From Helichrysum umbraculigerum (Eukaryota; Streptophyta; Magnoliopsida; Asterales; Asteraceae): a DNA stretch of 64,000 bases. Location of the stretch: positions 29,476,179 through 29,540,178 of the forward strand of contig CATIUR010000005.1 of the NCBI GenBank assembly GCA_949592205.1, given 5' to 3'. The notes beneath the pieces are model-generated. The model saw only the letters and a list, made by a program, of their open reading frames with translations. It was not told where the DNA came from and made no database searches. This document shows positions 1 to 12,193 of this stretch, one piece after another; positions within the stretch are counted from its first letter, which is position 1, and each line of letters opens with the position of its first letter. A program made the translations under genes and the position numbers.

Positions 1-1110
1 TGTATAAAGTCGAGTTAGGGTGTGGGACGAAAATAGCCGTGAAACATATGTGGAAGTCCGGTACTGACCCCAATGATCAGAAAAGTTACACGAGTAGTGC
101 AACGATACTACCAAAACGTAAAAGTAGGTGGCCGGAATATGAGGCCGAGGTGGCCACTTTGAGCTCGATTCGACATGTAAATGTGGTGAAGTTGTATTGT
201 AGTATCACGAGTGATGACTCGAATCTACTAGTTTACGAGTACATGCCTAATGGTAGCTTATGGGATCGACTACATACATATCAAAAGATTGAAATGGAAT
301 GGAAAACTCGACACGAGATTGCATTGGGTGCCGCGAGGGGATTGGAGTACTTACATCACGGATGTGATAGACCGGTTATACACCGGGATGTTAAATCGAG
401 CAATATATTGTTGGATGAGGAAATGAAGCCGAAAATAGCTGATTTCGGGCTTGCAAAGATTGTGCAAACAAACAAGGTTACTGATTCGACTCACGTTATT
501 GCGGGAACACTTGGTTACATTGCTCCTGGTAAGTCTCTAACCATCTTTTTTCCTAATTATTTTGTTACTACGTATTATATAGTACTAATCAACAAGGACA
601 GAGCTAGATAGTGTCGAGCTGGGTTAGTCGACCTGCTAAGAAAAAAAATTATGATTCATTTTTAGTGTGAAAGTCTCTAATGATTAGCTTTAAACCTAGT
701 GGAAAAAGTTTTAAACTACATTGTTACTAATGAATGTTCTTTTATTTGTAGAATACGGATACACGTTCAAAGTGACCGAGAAAAGTGACATCTATAGCTT
801 TGGAGTTGTACTAATGGAGTTGGTAACGGGGAAAAAGCCAGTACAACCCGAGTTTGGGGAAAACAAGGATATAGTAAGTTGGGTTCACGACGAAATGAGG
901 AATAAGGATAATGTGATCGGTTTGGTCGATCCTAACATTTCAGACGAGTCAAAGAAAGATGCAGTCGAGGTGTTGACTATTGCGATACGTTGCACAATGA
1001 GGTTCCCTGCACAAAGACCGTCGATGAGAATGGTCGTGCAAATGTTGGAGCAGGTCGAGCCGTGTGAACCTATCGATATAGTGATCGACAATGACAATCT
1101 TATAGTCTAA
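1..1110 (+). CDS. LRR receptor-like kinase, kinase domain (5' end outside window)
   Basis: Two exons are visible, 1-528 and 752-1110, with a GT-AG intron at 529-751 that splits a codon after its first base. The protein starts inside the ATP-binding lobe (VYK...GTKIAVKHMW, invariant Lys) and continues through HRDVKSSNILLDE (catalytic loop), DFGLAK (Mg binding), GTLGYIAPEYGY (activation segment and APE motif, formed across the splice) and the C-lobe ending QRPSMRMVVQMLE. The stop is at 1108-1110. The motifs fit an active Ser/Thr kinase at the inner face of the plasma membrane. The region around ELVTGKKPVQPEFGE and the late intron match the HAESA/RLK7/IKU2 class of LRR-XI receptor kinases, which perceive peptide ligands. 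The LRR ectodomain and transmembrane segment must lie upstream. Subfamily placement is from memory of the family. Confidence 0.88.
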
Positions 1111-2026
1111 GGACTAAATTTTGTACGATATTTTGAAGAATATATCTTTTGTAAATATAAAACTGTTTAAGGTTTTGTTAGTAGTGTTCCTTCTAGTTGG
1201 TGGCTTTTTCATTCAAACAATGGAATTTGTTAATATGCAATCCTAAGATGTATTGTCATTTTCAGTTTCAAAATAAAATGCATTTAGATTGGAATATATT
1301 CAATACAAAAGAAAATCGAACTTTGATTATTTTTTATATTATAAGATTGCCACAAATCAAATTTGTTGATGCCCGAAAAAAAAAACTTTTGAACCTAATG
1401 GAAATCGGATCAAACTCAAATATCGACGTATCACTTTATTCTTGACAATCAAGCCAAGACTTTTTATAAAACTGAATAACTTTTTAGGAGATTTAAATCT
1501 TGGATATGATTCATTATGTTTGTAGCTACAAAACATGTCACGGCTAATAAACGGGTGCACTGTCTTGAACCCAATATGTCATTTACCTCAAACATTGTAA
1601 GATTCATTAAAGATGGCACGTAAGGTACTCACGTGTTTCGTTCCATTTGAAGTGTTTACCTGATTATTTTGGTTTGTCACAATATAACAGTCAACTAGAT
1701 TTTAATGGGTATAGATGATATTTGATTGATAAATAACGTGGTATAGAAGATTTCTAAAATTACGTATAATTTCATAGTGGATAATTTTACTGGGACGTAT
1801 GTATAATTTAATGCGTACTCTGTATTATTTGTTAGGAATCATGGAATCTAAGTAAAGACAATGAATAGGATCTCTATACAAGTGACAAATTTCACTTTAA
1901 AAAACTATTAACAAAGTTATTAGACTTCATTAATCCAATCAGAATTCATGACATGGCAAACCAAACGTAATAATCGGACATGTTATAGATGCCCATGTTA
2001 CTATTTTACCCATACCAATTTCTCAA
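1111..2026. other. Intergenic region, kinase 3' flank and iminopeptidase promoter
   Basis: No supported gene. The first part is the 3' flank of the kinase gene. The short open frames here are AT-rich and have no recognisable motif. The last 100 bases would hold the promoter and 5' UTR of the iminopeptidase gene; I saw no unambiguous TATA box. Confidence 0.5.
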
Positions 2027-5000
2027 ATGAATTTAGGGCTTTTTCATAAGACTCTTCTTCCTCACTTCACTGCCACTTCACTTTCCATCCCCTCCCAATT
2101 CTTCTTCACAAATCCCCACAACAACAAGATTCCCACTTTTACAGGTCCTTCTCTCAATAAAGATTTAATCTTTAATAACTTTTCTACTTTTTCTCTTTGA
2201 TACCAATAACAAATTGTTACGGTATTAGAAAATTTCCCTTTTCACAAATCACTTTTTCGAAGAAACCCATATGGGTTCTTGTTAATTTGTTTTTAAATTA
2301 CAATTTTGGTGATATCTGTGATAAAAATTGAATTTTTTTTTTCAGGATTTGAGGTTTCATGATCAATAGTTTAAAACCCCTTGTTTGGATTAATGATCAA
2401 AGAATTTTTATGGGTATTTTGCAGGAGGAAAGAGTTTAGTGTTGAGGGCTCAAAATTCTTGCCATAAGAGTGAATCAGTAGAGCTAATTACAGAGTCAAT
2501 GGATTTAAAAGAAGGTGTTCAGGAGCTAAACAAGAATCTTTATGAAGATATAGAGCCATATGCTACTGGGTTCTTAAAGGTTTCTGATATTCACACAATC
2601 TATTGGGAGCAATCTGGAAATCCTTCTGGTCATGTAAGTCTTCATCACTCTGTTTTTGCTTATTCTTAGTTTCATAAATTCGTGTTGCATATTATGTTCA
2701 ATCATTATTTCCATGGTCAATAAGTATCCTAATTGATTTTAGTTATGCTGGCATTCAGGGGTGGAGACAGGGCGAGGGCAGCATAGGCAGCCGCCCCCAC
2801 CAGAAATTTTTAATTACGTAAAAAAGAAAAAATTTTAAGGTATAAATGACATTTCAAAAGTTTCGCCCCCACAAAACTTTGAAAGAAATAAAATAAAAAA
2901 TTTTCGCCCCCTCTATTGGGAATTCCTGGCTCCGCCCCATTGGATTATGTAATTATTGACATTGAGATAAATATATACTTTATGACTATATTCAGGAACA
3001 AATAATCTGATCAATGCATACACTGTAACATGTTTGAATACATGTGTGCTACTTGTTAACTAAAAAATTGGTGTCTTGAATGCAACGGAATAGTAATAGA
3101 AAATACGTACTTGTTTTGGGAATCTGGGGTCATTTTATCGAACACCATATTTGGAATTTTGTTGATTAGTATCTGTGTTGCATATTTGCAATAGATATGT
3201 GATTTCATTCACTTTGTTTAATGATATTTCATGAATTGCAGCCCGTTGTGTTTCTCCATGGCGGTCCAGGAGGTGGAACATCACCAAGTAATAGAAGATT
3301 TTTTGATCCTGAATTCTATCGCATCATACTCTTTGATCAGGTTCATATTCAAACTTTCATTAGCCAACTATTTCATCACAATTTTGAAGTATCACATTGT
3401 TATGATGGTTTCAGAGAGGAGCTGGTAAGAGTACACCACACGCTTGTTTGGAGGAGAACACGACATGGGATCTCATTAAAGATATTGAAAAACTAAGAGA
3501 ACACCTCGAAATTCCTGAATGGCAGGTTTGTTTTTGTATTTTTCCTTGATATTTTGGTGAATGTGAGTCATGCATGTCTCTTATCGTCTTGATTTATAGG
3601 TGTTTGGTGGTTCATGGGGAAGCACACTAGCTCTTGCATACAGCCAGTCTCATCCTGATAAGGTAAGCAACTAATAATTGCAATTATTGTTTGGGACTTT
3701 GGGCACATGATTGTATGAAATCGTTTGACTAATTTCTCAAATAAGGGAACGTGATAGACACTTAATAAGTGGTAATGACGGGAATTGGGTAAGAGCCAAT
3801 TTTGACATTGATGTTTTCCAAAAAATGGAAACGCGGGGCACAGCGACACAGTAGTGTGATATTGTTTGACTATAAATTAAATTCCATAAATGCCCTCGAG
3901 GTGATGACTACATTTTTTTTGTTATTCTAAGGTAACTGGGATTGTCCTACGAGGTATCTTCTTATTGAGGAAAAAAGAGATTGATTGGTTTTATGAAGGG
4001 GGTGCTGCTGCAATATACCCTGATGGTGTACTTCTATTACCTCCTTTCTGCCTGAGTCATCTTATAGCAAGTCTTTTTTCTCAGTCACTAACTATTTTTG
4101 CAATTTGTTGATTTATAAATAAAACAGCTTGGGAGCCTTTTAGAGATCTTATACCAGAAAATGAAAGAGACTGCTTTGTGAAGGCCTACCACAAGAGATT
4201 AAATTCTGATGACTTGAACACACAAGTACGATCTTTTATCTTCTTTTTTATTGAAAAGTTGATTTTCATGTTTGGGAGATAAAGACAGTGTTTCTGATTC
4301 AAACAGTTACTTAAAAGAATTGATTCTTTTAGTTGTGAATCACAATTTCTATTGACTTCTTTTTGAAATGTTGTATTTGGTATTTAGTATGAGGCGGCTA
4401 GGGCATGGACCAAATGGGAAATGATGACCGCTCATTTGCTACCAAACGAAGAGACTATTAAGAAAGGGGACAATGATGATTTCTCACTGGTATATTACTT
4501 TCATGAATCATGATACGCATATATGTCTTTTTGGTTTGATGGCAATATTTTGTGTTTCTTTGCATAATATATATCTTGTTCCAATTGCTGAAGAGCAACA
4601 GAAATGCAATCATGTTTCTATCTGTCTATTTTTTCAGTAAAAATAAAAAATAATAATTGACTAATTGTGAGTTTTCTTTAGTCCTTCTGGAACCCAAAAC
4701 ATATATATCGATCAACTTTTTAAGAAAATCCTTGCTGTATGCATATATTTGTATTGTACGATGTCCTATTCCATTTGTTGTTCCAAAGTTTTGCATTGGA
4801 GTATAAAAACGATTGTCTTTACATGCAGGCTTTTGCAAGGATTGAGAACCATTACTTTGTGAATAAGGGATTCTTTTCAACAGATTCACATCTCTTGGAT
4901 AATATTGATAAGATCAAGCATATTAATACTGTAATTGTACAGGTACATGCCATGATGGCTCTTATCATTTTCTGCAACAGCATACGTATGCTTCGTATAT

Positions 5001-5721
5001 CAGCTGTTTAATGTTTTTATCTTGAGTTCGTTTTAGTTTTTGGTTAATGTTCTTATGCTACGGGATTTCTCAGGGAAGATATGATTGTTGCTGCCCCATG
5101 ATGTCGGCATGGGATCTGCATAAAGCTTGGCCAGAGGCAGATTTTAAGGTATGTGCTTTCGTCATGAAATTTCGACCCTTTCACTTATGAAATTGTTAGT
5201 ATGGGTTGTGTTTTATTTGTAATTGGTAAAACAAAATTTCTTGTTAAAGTGAAATGATAGTTTTTGTGACCGTATATGAGACATCAGTTAACTTTATTAA
5301 ACTAATTTTTGAATAGAAAAGTGTTTTTGGCAACCCAACCCATATCAACTCCTACATGACTAATAATTTCAATGTGCCATTTTTGCATGTGGCTTTAAGG
5401 AAGTGTTTGGTGACTAGTCCATATGTAAAGATCCTTATGATATAACCAAATATGGGATCTAATTATCATATGGACCATAACCAATAGTCTATTATCGTAG
5501 GCTTTTATTATGATGGAGAAGTGGGTAAATATAGCCAAATCAGGAGTGTCACACTTGGTACTGAGTATCCATATTAGAAGTGGTTGCAGTTTTTCACTTT
5601 TTTTTTTCTTTCTGTTAAACAGGTGGTCTCAGATGCTGGGCATTCTGCTAATGAACCAGGCATAGCCGCAGAACTTGTAGCAGCAAATGAGAAGATGAAG
5701 AACATCATTAGGAATAGGTAA
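2027..5721 (+). CDS. PIP: Proline iminopeptidase, probably plastid-targeted
   Basis: Eleven exons: 2027-2144, 2425-2633, 3242-3340, 3415-3525, 3600-3662, 3932-4025, 4128-4225, 4388-4489, 4829-4942, 5074-5148 and 5623-5721. All have GT-AG junctions, consistent phase and 393 codons in total, close to the usual plant length. The enzyme is an alpha/beta hydrolase of peptidase family S33 that removes N-terminal proline from peptides. Visible motifs are HGGPGGG (oxyanion hole), GGSWGS (nucleophile Ser), GRYD (acid) and DAGHSANEPG (His). The first exon gives about 39 residues rich in Ser, Thr, Phe and Pro without acidic residues, as in a chloroplast transit peptide. The splice from 2144 to 2425 keeps frame. 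A second Met at 2498 could start a cytosolic form. The weakest junction is the first donor (AG|GTCC). Intron 2 carries an old hAT-like MITE. Confidence 0.93.
2756..2938. mobile_element. Degraded hAT-type MITE in iminopeptidase intron 2
   Basis: The segment starts CAGGGGTGGAG and ends CTGGCTCCGCCCC. These are diverged inverted ends of the same type as the intact element at 16000-16187. The inside is AT-rich with GCCCCC blocks. No clear target duplication remains. Confidence 0.5.
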
Positions 5722-6473
5722 CTTGAAAGTCATATGTTTGGACACAAAGGTTTCTTGAGCTATTTGCTCCTGTTTTAGGATCAGATTTAAAACCGAAAAG
5801 CTTTTTGTTGCCTTAATGAAATTCATGGATTCCCATTATTCTTATATCACAGTCCATAGAACTTCCGTTTTCATAGAGTTTGATTGGTTAGAAAGGAACA
5901 TACAGATGAGTAAGAAAGCTTGTTGTGATACAATAGGTCCATCGTCAATTCGCTCGTGTAATCTGATCTATTTATCAGATTTACTGGATCGAAGAAACTT
6001 GATTATTGATCCAACCACTAATAAAGTTGTTTATATATTTTTTTTGAAAGATAAAGCAACTTATATAGGTACCAAAAAGGAACGACCAGAAAATACAAGG
6101 ATGAGAGAGACGCAAAGAAAACACACCAAAAATCACCGAAAGAAACTACACCAAACTAACACCTAAGTCTGTATAAGTTGCTTCATTGGTGTGTTTTATC
6201 AAACACCAAACTAACACCGAGACCCGCAAATAAAATTTGTTTAGTTTACTTTTCACAATGATGTTCATAGAAAGTCTAAAAATGTAACTAGTTTTGTAAT
6301 AGAAAATTTGGGGTAAATAACATTACCTAATTCAAATGTCTAATCCAGTATATCAGGTATTCAAAACATATGGTTAAATAAATTGCTACAAAAATTTTGT
6401 AGCAACATAATTGAATAAAGGAAATTCAATGAATAATTGATGAGATCTTTTACACACAACATAAACTTCCAAC
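5722..6473. other. Intergenic region between convergent genes
   Basis: This holds the 3' flanks of the iminopeptidase (plus) and TPX2-like (minus) genes. A 116-codon open frame near 5816-6166 has no motif and looks like 3' UTR read-through. Nothing else is recognised. Confidence 0.5.
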
Positions 6474-9275
6474 TTAAGCAGTTATCTTTGAGCAAGTCCT
6501 TGGCAAATGTGAGGTGTGAAAGTTTGGTTCTTTAGCAATGGTCAACGGCCGTTTTCCCCGTGATGTGGATCTTGCAGCAGAAACCGATCTAGTTTTCTTC
6601 TCTGCCACCATAACATCACTTGTTAACTTGCAAGATTTCTCTTTTATTACACCGAGTTGCTGGCCTTGCATCCTTACTTTCCTAGGTGACACAACCCTGC
6701 ATATATGTAATCCAGTAATTAAACAAATGAGCACTTTTTTTTTTTTTTGTAGAAACTACTGTACGAAGCTTATTAGCAAATTGTTACCCTTGAGGTGATT
6801 TTGTCCTTAAGCTGGTCATAAATCGGGGTCTTTGCTGTGTTGATTCGGTGTGTTTTTGTGCTCTATTATTTACTGGTTTTGATCCAACTACTCCCAATTC
6901 TTTTTCACATTTATCACTTTTCTGCCAACACAAAACAATATCATTAGATTGGTCGTATTTGCTTATATTGCATGAGAGCTTGTTTATGGATGTTTAATAA
7001 TAAGAACTCACTGGAACCCGATACGTCCTGTTTATCACACTTGTATCTTTCATAACCTCTTTTTCAGGAGCATTGACATGGAGTTTTTTCTCGAGAATAG
7101 CTTCTCTAAGAATTCCTCTTTCCTAAAAGTAACCAATAGCTAATCATCATTTATGAACTAGAGTACAACATAAAGCATCAACCTTAAAAGAGAGTAGAAA
7201 AGTAATTGCTTACATCAGTTCTTAGCCTAAAAGGTTTGATGTTTGTGAGCTTCGGTTTTTTGCATTTCATAACAACAGGACCAGAAGTTGGAACAACCTA
7301 CATGATATCCAAACTTATAAGCTACTGAAATGTAAATGATTTTGCAACTATTTAAGAAGAAAAATCTTTAAGAAGAGAAGAAAGTATTTCTAACCTTGTT
7401 CTTTTTATGCATCTCCTTGCTGAGAATCTTATCACCCAACGGCTGGTTGTTAGATCTGTGTGCATAAGTTATAAGCATTGTGACGTTCACAAAAACAAGT
7501 ATAAGCACATGAAAAGAATAACAAAGTTTTAAGATTGACTAATATCATACCTATTACTATTTTGAGGAATCAAAGCATTCTCTTTACAATCATCATTGAT
7601 TTGTCCTATCACCTCTTCTTTTGAATGATCTTCAGCCATGTTCTCTTTATCTTCAGGATTCGAAGCATCTTTTTTACCATCATCATTCGCTTGTCCTGCC
7701 ACCACTTCATTTGAAAAGGTTCCATCACATCCCACATTCTCTTTGTCTTCTACAATTGTCAAATCCTTCGTTACAGCTCTCAAAGCATGTGAATTCGAAA
7801 CGTCAGAATTTTTTTGTATTTGCAGATCCTCTTCTTTCTTGCTAAGATCAGCTGCAGAACCATCCATCATTTTCACACCAGCATCCATGTCACTGGAAGT
7901 TGGGATCTTCTTTTCCTGAGTAGTTGTAGACTTGGAAGATGCCAGATCCTTGGACCTTTTAGCACTCTTGCAAACCTTTATATGGCTACTTGAGGCATCT
8001 TCAGTTTCTGGTTTCTTGGTACCCTTTAAAGTCTTCTTTTGACTAGCTATCTCAAGCCTTTTCATCCCTTCACAAATCTTTTTCAAAGGTGTATGCAATT
8101 CAACAGACTTTTTAACACAAATGGCCTTCTTAGGGGAGTGAAAAACTAGAGCCTTTGCTACCGTTCGACTTTTTAATTCAACAGTGGTTTTCTTAGGATT
8201 CTGAACACTTCTGAAGGAGTCAGGATTGGGTCGACACATTTTGTTTCTTGGTGTTGTCATATACTTGGCAGCAACTTGCCTAGATTTAGTAGCCATTGGG
8301 GTGGAACCAACTTTTGAACAGGGTTTAATATTGCTTTCTGGATCACCATTCTTTTGAGAAACCAAAGACGAAACCATGGCTAACCTAGGTATCCTAGACT
8401 TGGATGGTTTTGCAGGAGCAGAAAGTGGACATTTCATACTAACAAAAAAAGAAAGGAAAAAAAAACAAGATTTAGTATGTAATTCTGAGTCTATTCTATA
8501 TTACTCCGTACTAAATACCAATAGAAGTTTATTGTTTTTAACAACGTACCTTGAATGATCCTTATTTAACGCTTTTCGTAGCTTAATGTTCGGACTTCTT
8601 GCTGCCAGGACCTATTGGCAATTTACAACTTCATTAGTACTGCACACTTGAATTTTTCGATCACGTCATTATTGTACTACAAAATAAAAAACGAAGACTC
8701 ACCCGAAGCACAAAGTTTTTCGATATCTCTTCATGGTTTATTTCTTCTTCATGCTTTTGGTCACAACCTGATTACACAATTCAGATCATCTTGTAACTTA
8801 GATGCAAAATTTCAATAAATAAAGCTCAACTTTTATTATTTTTTACAATCTCGTAGATTAAGATATAGAAGTAACAAAGAAACTATAATAAAGAAAGCTC
8901 AACATTTTTAACTTCTATCCAGATCCGGTTCCTGCATTCCTGATACAGTGTCTATAAAATAATAACTATCAATCAACCCTAATTTCTATCAAACATCAGC
9001 TAATACTTAGCTACAGCAATAACTAAAAACCCTAAATAAACTATTACAACCAATTTCTATTTCCAAACACATAAGCTCAGAATATGGAATTACATACCAA
9101 CACGAGAGCAGAACCAGTATCGATCATCCGTGCGAACGGTGTAGGGTTTGGTAAAATCCACGAACTTTGGCGCTTCGATTTTTTCATAGAACTCTTCGTC
9201 GTCACCGTCTTTGAAGCTGCCGTCGATCACCTCTACCTCCGGTGCTGGTTCCGACTGAAGCATTTGGTCTTCCAT
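6474..9275 (-). CDS. TPX2-like lysine-rich plant protein (function not established)
   Basis: Nine exons on the minus strand: 9275-9098, 8767-8703, 8611-8550, 8438-7551, 7455-7395, 7297-7214, 7122-7012, 6921-6788 and 6696-6474. All are GT-AG and in phase, giving 601 residues. The N-terminus is acidic (EVIDGSFKDGDDEEFYEKI) followed by YWFCSRVGCD. The long middle exon is basic and Ser/Thr/Pro-rich, with repeated (S/T)P-K motifs (ALVFHSPKKAI, HTPLKKICEGMKRLE). Near residues 438-460 lies KPFRLRTDERGIL followed by a charged helix, resembling TPX2 microtubule-binding repeats. The end has a KEPNFHT..LPRTC motif like those of TPX2-family proteins. I infer a nuclear or microtubule-associated role. Similar plant proteins are, as I recall, labelled eisosome SEG2-like, which says little about function. 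The gene is convergent with the iminopeptidase gene. Confidence 0.82.
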
Positions 9276-9594
9276 TTTTGTCTGATAAAACAGATCAAGA
9301 GAAAGGGAGAATGTAGCCGTTGAATTGTTATTACAAATAGCGTTGATTTTAGGATGAGATGTGTTTGGTTTTTGAACTTGTTTGATGACTGTTTTGTAAC
9401 TAGCCGTTGGGATTCGGTGTGTCGGATTCTGTCGGGTCCGGTTTCGGGTCTGATTCGGTAATGTTATTGGGCTCTTAAGCAAGCCCAAGTTGATAAACAA
9501 ATGAGTGGTCTTGGGCTTTTAAACTTGCTTAATAAAGTATACTTTTATTTTTCCTTTATCATAAAGGGCATCTATGAAGTTCTATATTATATTT
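9276..9594. other. Upstream region of the TPX2-like gene
   Basis: Promoter and 5' UTR of the minus-strand gene. The upstream open frame continuing through this DNA is not counted as coding because a good ATG lies at 9275 with the family's acidic N-terminus. No clear core elements are seen. Confidence 0.4.
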
Positions 9595-9611
9595 TTAATA
9601 ATAATAATAAC

Positions 9612-9644
<33 letters not shown>
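9595..9644. repeat. ATA/TAA trinucleotide microsatellite
   Basis: About 16 repeats of a three-base AT unit with one C interruption near 9611. The Tyr-rich open frame read on the other strand is an artefact of this repeat. Confidence 0.95.
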
Positions 9645-9832
9645 TTGTTAACAGAAAAGTGATATTGAAAGGAATTTTTCGAGCTTCAATATTTTTACAT
9701 TTTATTTCTACTTTTAACCTAACAATATTTAAGCCCTGTATGTAACATTTACAATAATCATAAAGTTTAGGATGATAGGGATGATTGCCTAGAGAAAGTA
9801 GGAGGGCAAGGAATCTTAACCATTGATTTTTT

Positions 9833-9981
9833 TTAGAAAGGCAAGTACTCACACACTCCAATACCGTGAATATTTACATGAATCCATGAATATATACATT
9901 TGTCCCATTCTCAGGACTCGAACCCCCAACCTCTTAGTTGAAAAGGGTCATCACGATACCGCTAGGCCAAAGGCCCTTTAG
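9833..9981 (-). mobile_element. tRNA-derived SINE with 10-bp target duplication
   Basis: On the minus strand the head has an A-box-like GGCCTAGCGGTA and a B box GGTTCGAGTCC at tRNA-like spacing. A tRNA-unrelated body follows, and the 3' end is a short A run. The flanks carry the direct repeat TTGATTTTTT at 9823-9832 and 9982-9991. It is not a functional tRNA gene, as no acceptor or anticodon arms fold. Confidence 0.82.
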
Positions 9982-10146
9982 TTGATTTTTTATTTACAGT
10001 TCAGATTTATTACATCACAACAATATTGCATCTTAAAAACGATACATCTTAATATTTAATGATATTGTATCTTAACATTGTTATATCTTACCCTACAAAT
10101 TAATCCTGAGATACAGCTTTAACGTCGTGTGCCCTTACCCTCAAGT

Positions 10147-12188
10147 TGTAACATCCTCTCCGATAGCCTGGTATTTTCTATTCATAATTTCATATTTAAT
10201 TGTTTTAAATAATTTTGCGATATAATTGTTTAATTGTGAAAGTTGGTGAAATAGGTCTTAGGACTTATTGTGGTTAGTGAAATGTTGCTCGTTTTAAATT
10301 ATTAAAGTTGACGGAACAATAAAATAAATTTCTCGCAATTGATTTTTAGGTTCCAGTCAATAGATTTAGAGCGGGTATTAAATACCCAATATTGTAGGTC
10401 GGTTTAAATGAGGGCCGACCTTTAATTGGGGATCACTTTACCAATTCCTTTTCCAATTTCCCTTTCAAGTAAAACACATAAACCCTAACTTAAACCTTGG
10501 ATTAAATCAACAATTTGAAGTGTGAATTGAAGAGTGATCTTCTACTAGTATCATCATCATCTATCCTTCTCATCTTGTTCTTCCCTCCCTTTTGTAAGTG
10601 AGTTATTTACTTTTAAACTCAAATGTTAGAATTGATGAGAATTGATGATTTGATGTGGATATAGGTGTTATTTGGTGATCATATGTGATATGTGATACTA
10701 AGTGATGATTCTTAACTAGTTATATGCATCGAATTCATGTTTATGAGCTTTGATTGAAAATGGTTGAAAAACCTAATTGATTTCATAATTTTTGGTGTAA
10801 TCTTGAATCTTTAGATGTTATGGAAGTTGATATATATGAGATAAACGTCATATGAAGTTGTTACAAGCTTGGAAATCGAGTTTTCTGCATATTTGGTCGA
10901 AATTGTGGTTTTAGTGTTGTGGTTTTCGGGTTTGTGTTCTAAGAAAACTGGGCATGACCTGCAACTGAGGAGAAGCCGGCGGCTTGTGGTTAAAGCCGGC
11001 CAAATTACACGAACGGCTTCTATTTTGGAACTCGGGTTAAAATCTGGGTTTGGGAAAAGGATGGAAGCCGGCGGCTTATGGGAGAATCCGGCGGCTTATT
11101 AGTGAAGCCGGCGGCTTCCAAGGGAAGCCGGCGGCTTGGAGCTGTTTTCAGGATGTTTAATTTTAAGTTCGTGCAACCTATTCCAATATAATACTAGTAA
11201 CTAATTGATGATTATATGATGCATTATGATTGAATATGCATGATTAGTAGCTCGTAATCTTGATGTTTATAGTAATGAGTTCCAAATGTGGTAAATCTTT
11301 TATAAGTTATATTTGGACGTGAACGATTACTAACTTATAATTGATGTTGAATCTCAGATCATCCGAAAGATAAGGTAGCACCTGGTATCTGAGTAGTTGA
11401 AGACGAAGGTATTGGTGAGTGGATTCGAAACTCACCGTTTGGCTTAGTTGTAATCATTTGATTACAATGGGTAAACGTAGACTTGATTACTGAGTTGATT
11501 AGTTGCTATTGTTGGTTATATTCATATATGTGCTTTGTGTGGCCTTCTGGCATTGTTGTTAATGAGGTCAACTAGTTGATGAACTGTTGGTTGGGTTAGT
11601 GGGTTGTTGTGTGAATGGTACAGGAATGTACTTCATTTGTTGTGTGTGCTGAACTGTACCCAAGTATGATAACCACTAGCTATCGGTCTCGTTCGTTATG
11701 GCCATACGGATATGTTTGGATAAGTGATTTTGGGGAGCCGCCCGGGTACTAAGGTTATCCCCGGATCCGCCAATCCTCATTAAGTTGTTGTTGATTGTTG
11801 TGTTTGCGAATATTTGTTGTAGTTAATTGGTTTAGCTAAGTTGAATGTTGGGTGTTGGATTTACTCACTTAGCTATGTGCGAATCCCTCGTTGTTACTTC
11901 CTGCAGACTTTTGGTTTTGAGCATGCGGGTGGGTAGCAGGAAGGTCAAACCTTGGAAGTATGGAATGTTTGATATTCAAGCTACTCTGATTATTTTGTAA
12001 CAACTCAGTTTAGTTTATATAATACCCCGACATGCTAGTCTTTTGAACAAGTTTTAAATTTGAAGTGACTTAAACATCTAAACTGTATTTTGGTACTTTA
12101 GAAGAATATGTAATCAAGTATTGCGTTTTATTTACCTACGCTTCCGTATTACCTTTAATATTATTACTATGGTATGAGGGGTGTTATA
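10147..12188 (+). mobile_element. Solo LTR of a Ty3/gypsy-type retrotransposon
   Basis: It starts TGTAACATCC and ends GGTGTTATA, flanked by the 5-bp duplication CAAGT (10142-10146 and 12189-12193). No internal coding region is present, so the element has collapsed to one LTR. It is homologous to the LTRs of the element at 37708-54484: both share TAGGTTCCAG and CAATAGATTTAGA blocks followed by the paired GGTCGG/CCGACC segment. It lies in the opposite orientation and carries a different palindrome array at 10973-11137. Confidence 0.9.
10973..11137. repeat. Palindrome array AAGCCGGCGGCTT inside the solo LTR
   Basis: Perfect odd palindrome AAGCCGGCGGCTT at 10973, 11065, 11105 and 11125, a one-base variant at 11085 and a half-copy near 10994. 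The last four copies have an exact 20-base period. The array lies between TTTGTAAGTG (10591) and TTGGTGAGTGG (about 11412) in the LTR. Confidence 0.92.
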
Positions 12189-12193
12189 CAAGT

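Noticed and set aside
5816..6166. 116-codon open frame after the iminopeptidase gene
   Set aside because: Biased low-complexity composition, no motif, in the 3' flank.
9595..9861. Tyr-rich open frame on the minus strand
   Set aside because: It is a reading of the ATA microsatellite and SINE flank.
9900..9985. tRNA gene on the minus strand
   Set aside because: A and B boxes are present, but no clover-leaf closes. The body, A tail and target duplication show a SINE.
10869..11102. 77-codon open frame in the solo LTR
   Set aside because: It is created by the palindrome array and has no ATG context or family match.
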